NCBI RefSeq assembly: GCF_003287875.1
Contig: NZ_QMKK01000052.1
Span: forward strand, 62,001 to 126,000
From: Martinezella tropici
GTDB lineage: Bacteria; Pseudomonadota; Alphaproteobacteria; Rhizobiales; Rhizobiaceae
Length of the DNA: 64,000 bases
Reading direction: 5' to 3'
Positions 61,572-64,000 of the stretch are shown piece by piece. The notes beneath the pieces were generated by a model. It was not told the origin of the DNA. It made no database searches and saw only the letters and a program-made list of their open reading frames with translations. Each line of letters opens with the position of its first letter. Position 1 is the stretch's first letter. Both the position numbers and the translations under genes were made by a program.

Positions 61572-62273
61572 TTAGCCGCCGAACAGGGTCCGCAGCACAT
61601 CGACGCCGCGATCCTGATAGCTGACTTCGCCCTGCTTGTTGCCGGGGCCGACCACGATGACCTTGGTGCCGACGGGGACGCGTTCGTAAAGATCGATCAC
61701 GTCCTTGTTCATCATGCGGATGCAGCCTGAGGACATGTTGAGGCCGATGCTCCAAGGCTGGTTGGTGCCGTGGATGCGGAAGGCGGTGTCATTGCCGTTG
61801 CGATAGAGATACATGGCGCGCGCGCCGAGCGGATTGTCCTCGCCGCCTTCCTGATAGGCCGGCAGCTTGCGGCCCTTCTTGGCTTCACGGACGATCATCT
61901 CCGGCGGCGGCGTCCAGCCCGGCCATTCCGCCTTGCGGCCGACCTTGACGACGCCCGACCAGCCGAAGCCATCGCGGCCGACGCCGATGCCATAGCGCCT
62001 TGCGCGATTATTGCCTTCGACGAGGTAGAGATACTTGTTGTTGGTGTCGACGATGACGGTGCCTGGCGCTTCGTTCGTCGCAAGCCGCACCATGCGCCGC
62101 TGGAATTGCGGTTTGACCTGGCCTTGCGGTTCCACGGCGACCCGGACCACATCGCCGCGCGTGGTCGGTGCTGCCGCATAGGGCGTGGAAGCGGTAAAGG
62201 CTGCTGCGTTCGATGCTGCAAGAAGACACGCCGCAACGACGCCTGTCGCCACGACCGATAGTGCTGCTCTCAT
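61572..62273 (-). CDS. L,D-transpeptidase (YkuD domain)
   Basis: A 233-residue periplasmic enzyme that makes 3-3 cross-links in peptidoglycan or attaches proteins to it. An N-terminal signal peptide (ALSVVATGVVAACLLAASNA) is followed by the YkuD domain: GTVIVDTNNKYLYLVEGNNR, EWPGWTPPPEMIVREAKKGR, the active-site region HGTNQPWSIGLNMSSGCIRM with the catalytic cysteine and histidine. It shares this layout with the gene next to it, from which it is separated by 216 bases. A palindrome at 62390-62403 lies in its promoter region. Confidence 0.9.
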   Translation of the reverse strand: MRAALSVVATGVVAACLLAASNAAAFTASTPYAAAPTTRGDVVRVAVEPQGQVKPQFQRRMVRLATNEAPGTVIVDTNNKYLYLVEGNNRARRYGIGVGRDGFGWSGVVKVGRKAEWPGWTPPPEMIVREAKKGRKLPAYQEGGEDNPLGARAMYLYRNGNDTAFRIHGTNQPWSIGLNMSSGCIRMMNKDVIDLYERVPVGTKVIVVGPGNKQGEVSYQDRGVDVLRTLFGG

Positions 62274-62389
62274 ATGGAATTCCCTCGTTGAAGTCGGTAG
62301 GAAACTACCGGAACCGACGAAGGGATCAAGATCAAAATACCCGATAGGCAGAAAGGCCTGGAAGAACCTCCCTCTCTTCTATCGCGGAT

Positions 62390-62403
62390 CAGACTATAGT
62401 CTG
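62390..62403. promoter_or_regulatory. Palindrome in the L,D-transpeptidase promoter
   Basis: CAGACTATAGTCTG is a perfect 14-base palindrome 117-130 bases upstream of the start at 62273, followed at once by the related ACTATAGT at about 62405-62412. This looks like an operator for a dimeric repressor. Confidence 0.45.
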
Positions 62404-62489
62404 AACTATAGTGGAGGCCTTTCAGGCGCGGCGAATACTGAGCTTTCGATAAGCAGTATCGCCGCGCAGGTCCAAAAGGCTGTTCTCGA

Positions 62490-63272
62490 TCACATCACGA
62501 TGACGCGAGTGCCGACCTTAACGCGGTTGTAGAGGTCGATGACGTCTTCGTTGCGCAGGCGGATGCAGCCGGAGGAAACGGCGCTGCCAATGGTCCAGGG
62601 CGCGTTGGTGCCGTGGATGCGATAAAGCGTGGAGCCGAGATACATGGCGCGGGCGCCGAGCGGATTGGCTTCGCCACCCTCCATATGCGCCGGCAGATAG
62701 TGGCCCTTGGCCGCTTCGCGGGAGATCATTTCGGCTGGCGGCGTCCAATCCGGCCATTCCTGCTTGCGAGTGACGGTATGAGCGCCGGCCCACTCGAAGC
62801 CGGGCTTGCCGACGCCGACGCCATAGCGGCGTGCCTTGCCGCCATCCATCACCAGGTAGAGGAAGCGGTTGTTGGTATCGATGACGATGCTGCCGGGTCT
62901 TTCCTTGGTCTGATAGTCGACGATCTGCGGCAGGAATTGCGGGTCGATCTGGCCACGGATTGCCGGGTACCGCGGGCGGGCCATGGCAACCTGCTGAACG
63001 ACCGGGCGCGCGAACAGCCCGCGCGGCTGCACGACCTGGCGCACCTGCGGATTGGCCGGCTGCTCCATTCTGGGATCGGCGGCGCGGCGCGCCATCGGGC
63101 GGGGATAGACGACCGGCTGCACATTGCCGCCGCCAAGCTGCATCACCCAGGGGGCGGTCAGATCGGGACTGACGATGACGGGCGGGCGCGATTGATAGCG
63201 ATCGTCGGCAAAGGCGGTTGAGGCAAGCAGGCTTAAGGCGCCCGCGGCAAACAGGACGGCATGTTTCATCAT
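62490..63272 (-). CDS. L,D-transpeptidase (YkuD domain), paralogue
   Basis: A 260-residue relative of the neighbouring gene. A signal peptide (MKHAVLFAAGALSLLASTAF, cleavage near ADD) precedes a Pro/Arg/Val-rich linker of about 80 residues, then IVIDTNNRFLYLVMDGGKAR, EWPDWTPPAEMISREAAKGH and the active-site region HGTNAPWTIGSAVSSGCIRL. The catalytic domains of the two genes are similar but the linkers differ. The 299-base gap to tag holds no recognisable gene. Tandem L,D-transpeptidases are common in Rhizobiales, which use polar growth and many 3-3 cross-links. Confidence 0.9.
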   Translation of the reverse strand: MMKHAVLFAAGALSLLASTAFADDRYQSRPPVIVSPDLTAPWVMQLGGGNVQPVVYPRPMARRAADPRMEQPANPQVRQVVQPRGLFARPVVQQVAMARPRYPAIRGQIDPQFLPQIVDYQTKERPGSIVIDTNNRFLYLVMDGGKARRYGVGVGKPGFEWAGAHTVTRKQEWPDWTPPAEMISREAAKGHYLPAHMEGGEANPLGARAMYLGSTLYRIHGTNAPWTIGSAVSSGCIRLRNEDVIDLYNRVKVGTRVIVM

Positions 63273-63571
63273 CGGACAAACTCTCTACATGGGCCGAAGA
63301 TGGGCGCGAAGGCACCCGGTCGAAACCATGGTGCCACTTGCACGCGAGCGAATGGTAAACATCTATTCATCAAAATGCCGCGAAGCCGATAAAGCTTTAT
63401 CAGGGTTACCGCCTGGTTTGGAAAGATGGTTTGCAAGTGGTAAATCTGGAATCGGAATGCGCGATCGTCGAAATGTGCTTACGATTTTAAGCGTTTGATT
63501 GATCTGGTTTTATCCGATATTTGCATACCGGTTTCCGGTAGCGCGCGCTGAAATAGGGACGAATCGCGAAA

Positions 63572-64000
63572 ATGGCCGACACGGGCATCATCACCGGCGA
63601 AGATGGCAAGGACCGCTGCTTCTGGCACGGTAATCTGCCGGAATATCAGCGCTATCACGACGAGGAATGGGGCCGTCCGGTCGTCAATGACATCAGGCTC
63701 TTCGAGAAGATCTGCCTCGAAGGCTTCCAGTCGGGTCTGTCCTGGCTGACGATCCTGCGCAAGCGCGAGAATTTCCGCGCCGCTTTTGCCGGCTTCGATT
63801 TCGAGAAGGTCGCCAAGTTCGGCGAAGCGGATATCGAGCGCTGCCTTGCCGATGCCGGCATCATCCGCCATCGCGGCAAGATCGTCTCCACCATCAACAA
63901 TGCCAATCGCGCCATCGAGCTGCGCGATGAATTCGGATCGCTCGCCCGCTATTTCTGGAGCCACGAGCCGACCGCTGCCGAGCGGCCCGAAGTCTTCGAT
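63572..64000 (+). CDS. tag: DNA-3-methyladenine glycosylase I (partial, runs off window)
   Basis: Excises 3-methyladenine from alkylated DNA. The first 143 codons are visible: DRCFWHGNLPEYQRYHDEEW, GRPVVNDIRLFEKICLEGFQ, SGLSWLTILRKRENFRAAFA, then GIIRHRGKIVSTINNANRAI. The CFW...YHDEEWGRP pattern carries the N-terminal Cys and His zinc ligands of Tag. ATG 63572 is the first codon of the conserved N-terminus; the ribosome site is weak. The C-terminus, with the remaining two zinc ligands, lies beyond the window. Confidence 0.9.
   Translation, partial: MADTGIITGEDGKDRCFWHGNLPEYQRYHDEEWGRPVVNDIRLFEKICLEGFQSGLSWLTILRKRENFRAAFAGFDFEKVAKFGEADIERCLADAGIIRHRGKIVSTINNANRAIELRDEFGSLARYFWSHEPTAAERPEVFD

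Noticed and set aside
1..64000. CRISPR array, prophage or integrated plasmid
   Set aside because: No regularly spaced repeats, Cas-like proteins, integrase, phage structural or plasmid replication genes were found.

Overview
The window looks like chromosome of a Rhizobium-type alphaproteobacterium (Rhizobiaceae). It is GC-rich and almost free of mobile genes. It carries RirA with its three cluster cysteines, a DivJ/PleC/PdhS-type kinase next to a phasin, a plant-type glutamate-cysteine ligase, an ABC dipeptide system directly after rirA, and several short palindromic intergenic repeats of the kind common in Rhizobium. From memory, the order kinase (cbrA) - phasin - LysR - mmsA/iolA - rirA - dpp and the later guaB, gshA and glcDEF blocks resemble the Sinorhizobium meliloti chromosome, so most of the window is a conserved backbone with small accessory inserts.

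Layout: 1-3.4 kb is accessory: a truncated O-methyltransferase-like gene, a rhodanese-ChrB fusion with a chromate transporter, and a GFA-domain protein. 3.4-8.6 kb holds the large PAS histidine kinase, the phasin, tRNA-His and two tiny genes. 8.6-14 kb holds a LysR regulator divergent from mmsA, a VOC protein, and a DUF898 membrane protein with an M48 protease. 14-21.1 kb holds rirA, dppABCDF and gluconokinase. 21.1-24.8 kb holds an FAD amine oxidase, a type III polyketide synthase paired with an isoprenylcysteine-methyltransferase-like enzyme, and a TPR lipoprotein-like exported protein. 24.8-28.7 kb holds an ECF sigma/anti-sigma pair, a Ppx/GppA phosphatase with a basic N-terminal tail, and rlmE. 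28.8-36 kb is patchy and recombinant: two DHA2 efflux pumps, a metallo-beta-lactamase-fold gene whose last 275 bp reappear as a broken copy 3 kb downstream on the far side of a LysR/efflux pair, a PlsY that looks cyanobacterial, and a NIPSNAP protein. 36-51.8 kb is mostly housekeeping (guaB, ABC-F, gshA, rsmE, Pit transporter, Nudix) with regulators and small enzymes. 52-60 kb holds a LysR with a degenerate S-adenosylhomocysteine-hydrolase-like protein, a macro-domain protein, and LysR-glcDEF for glycolate oxidation. 60-64 kb holds an LpxQ-like outer-membrane barrel, two L,D-transpeptidases and the start of tag.

Several regulatory sites can be read directly: an IRO-box match (TGA-N9-TCA) upstream of rirA, two TGC-N3-GCA sites before the phasin, three TTTGCACA copies between the LysR gene and mmsA, a TetR-like palindrome before the methyltransferase, a palindrome before one L,D-transpeptidase, and a strong double hairpin between dppA and dppB. 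Four intergenic repeat families are present, and three copies intrude on genes: one supplies a start codon, one supplies the last codons of the macro-domain gene, and one splits glcDE from glcF.

I see no CRISPR array, prophage or complete insertion sequence. The most unusual items are the type III PKS/methyltransferase operon, the SAH-hydrolase-like protein with altered catalytic positions, and the duplicated gene tail flanking the LysR/efflux cassette.
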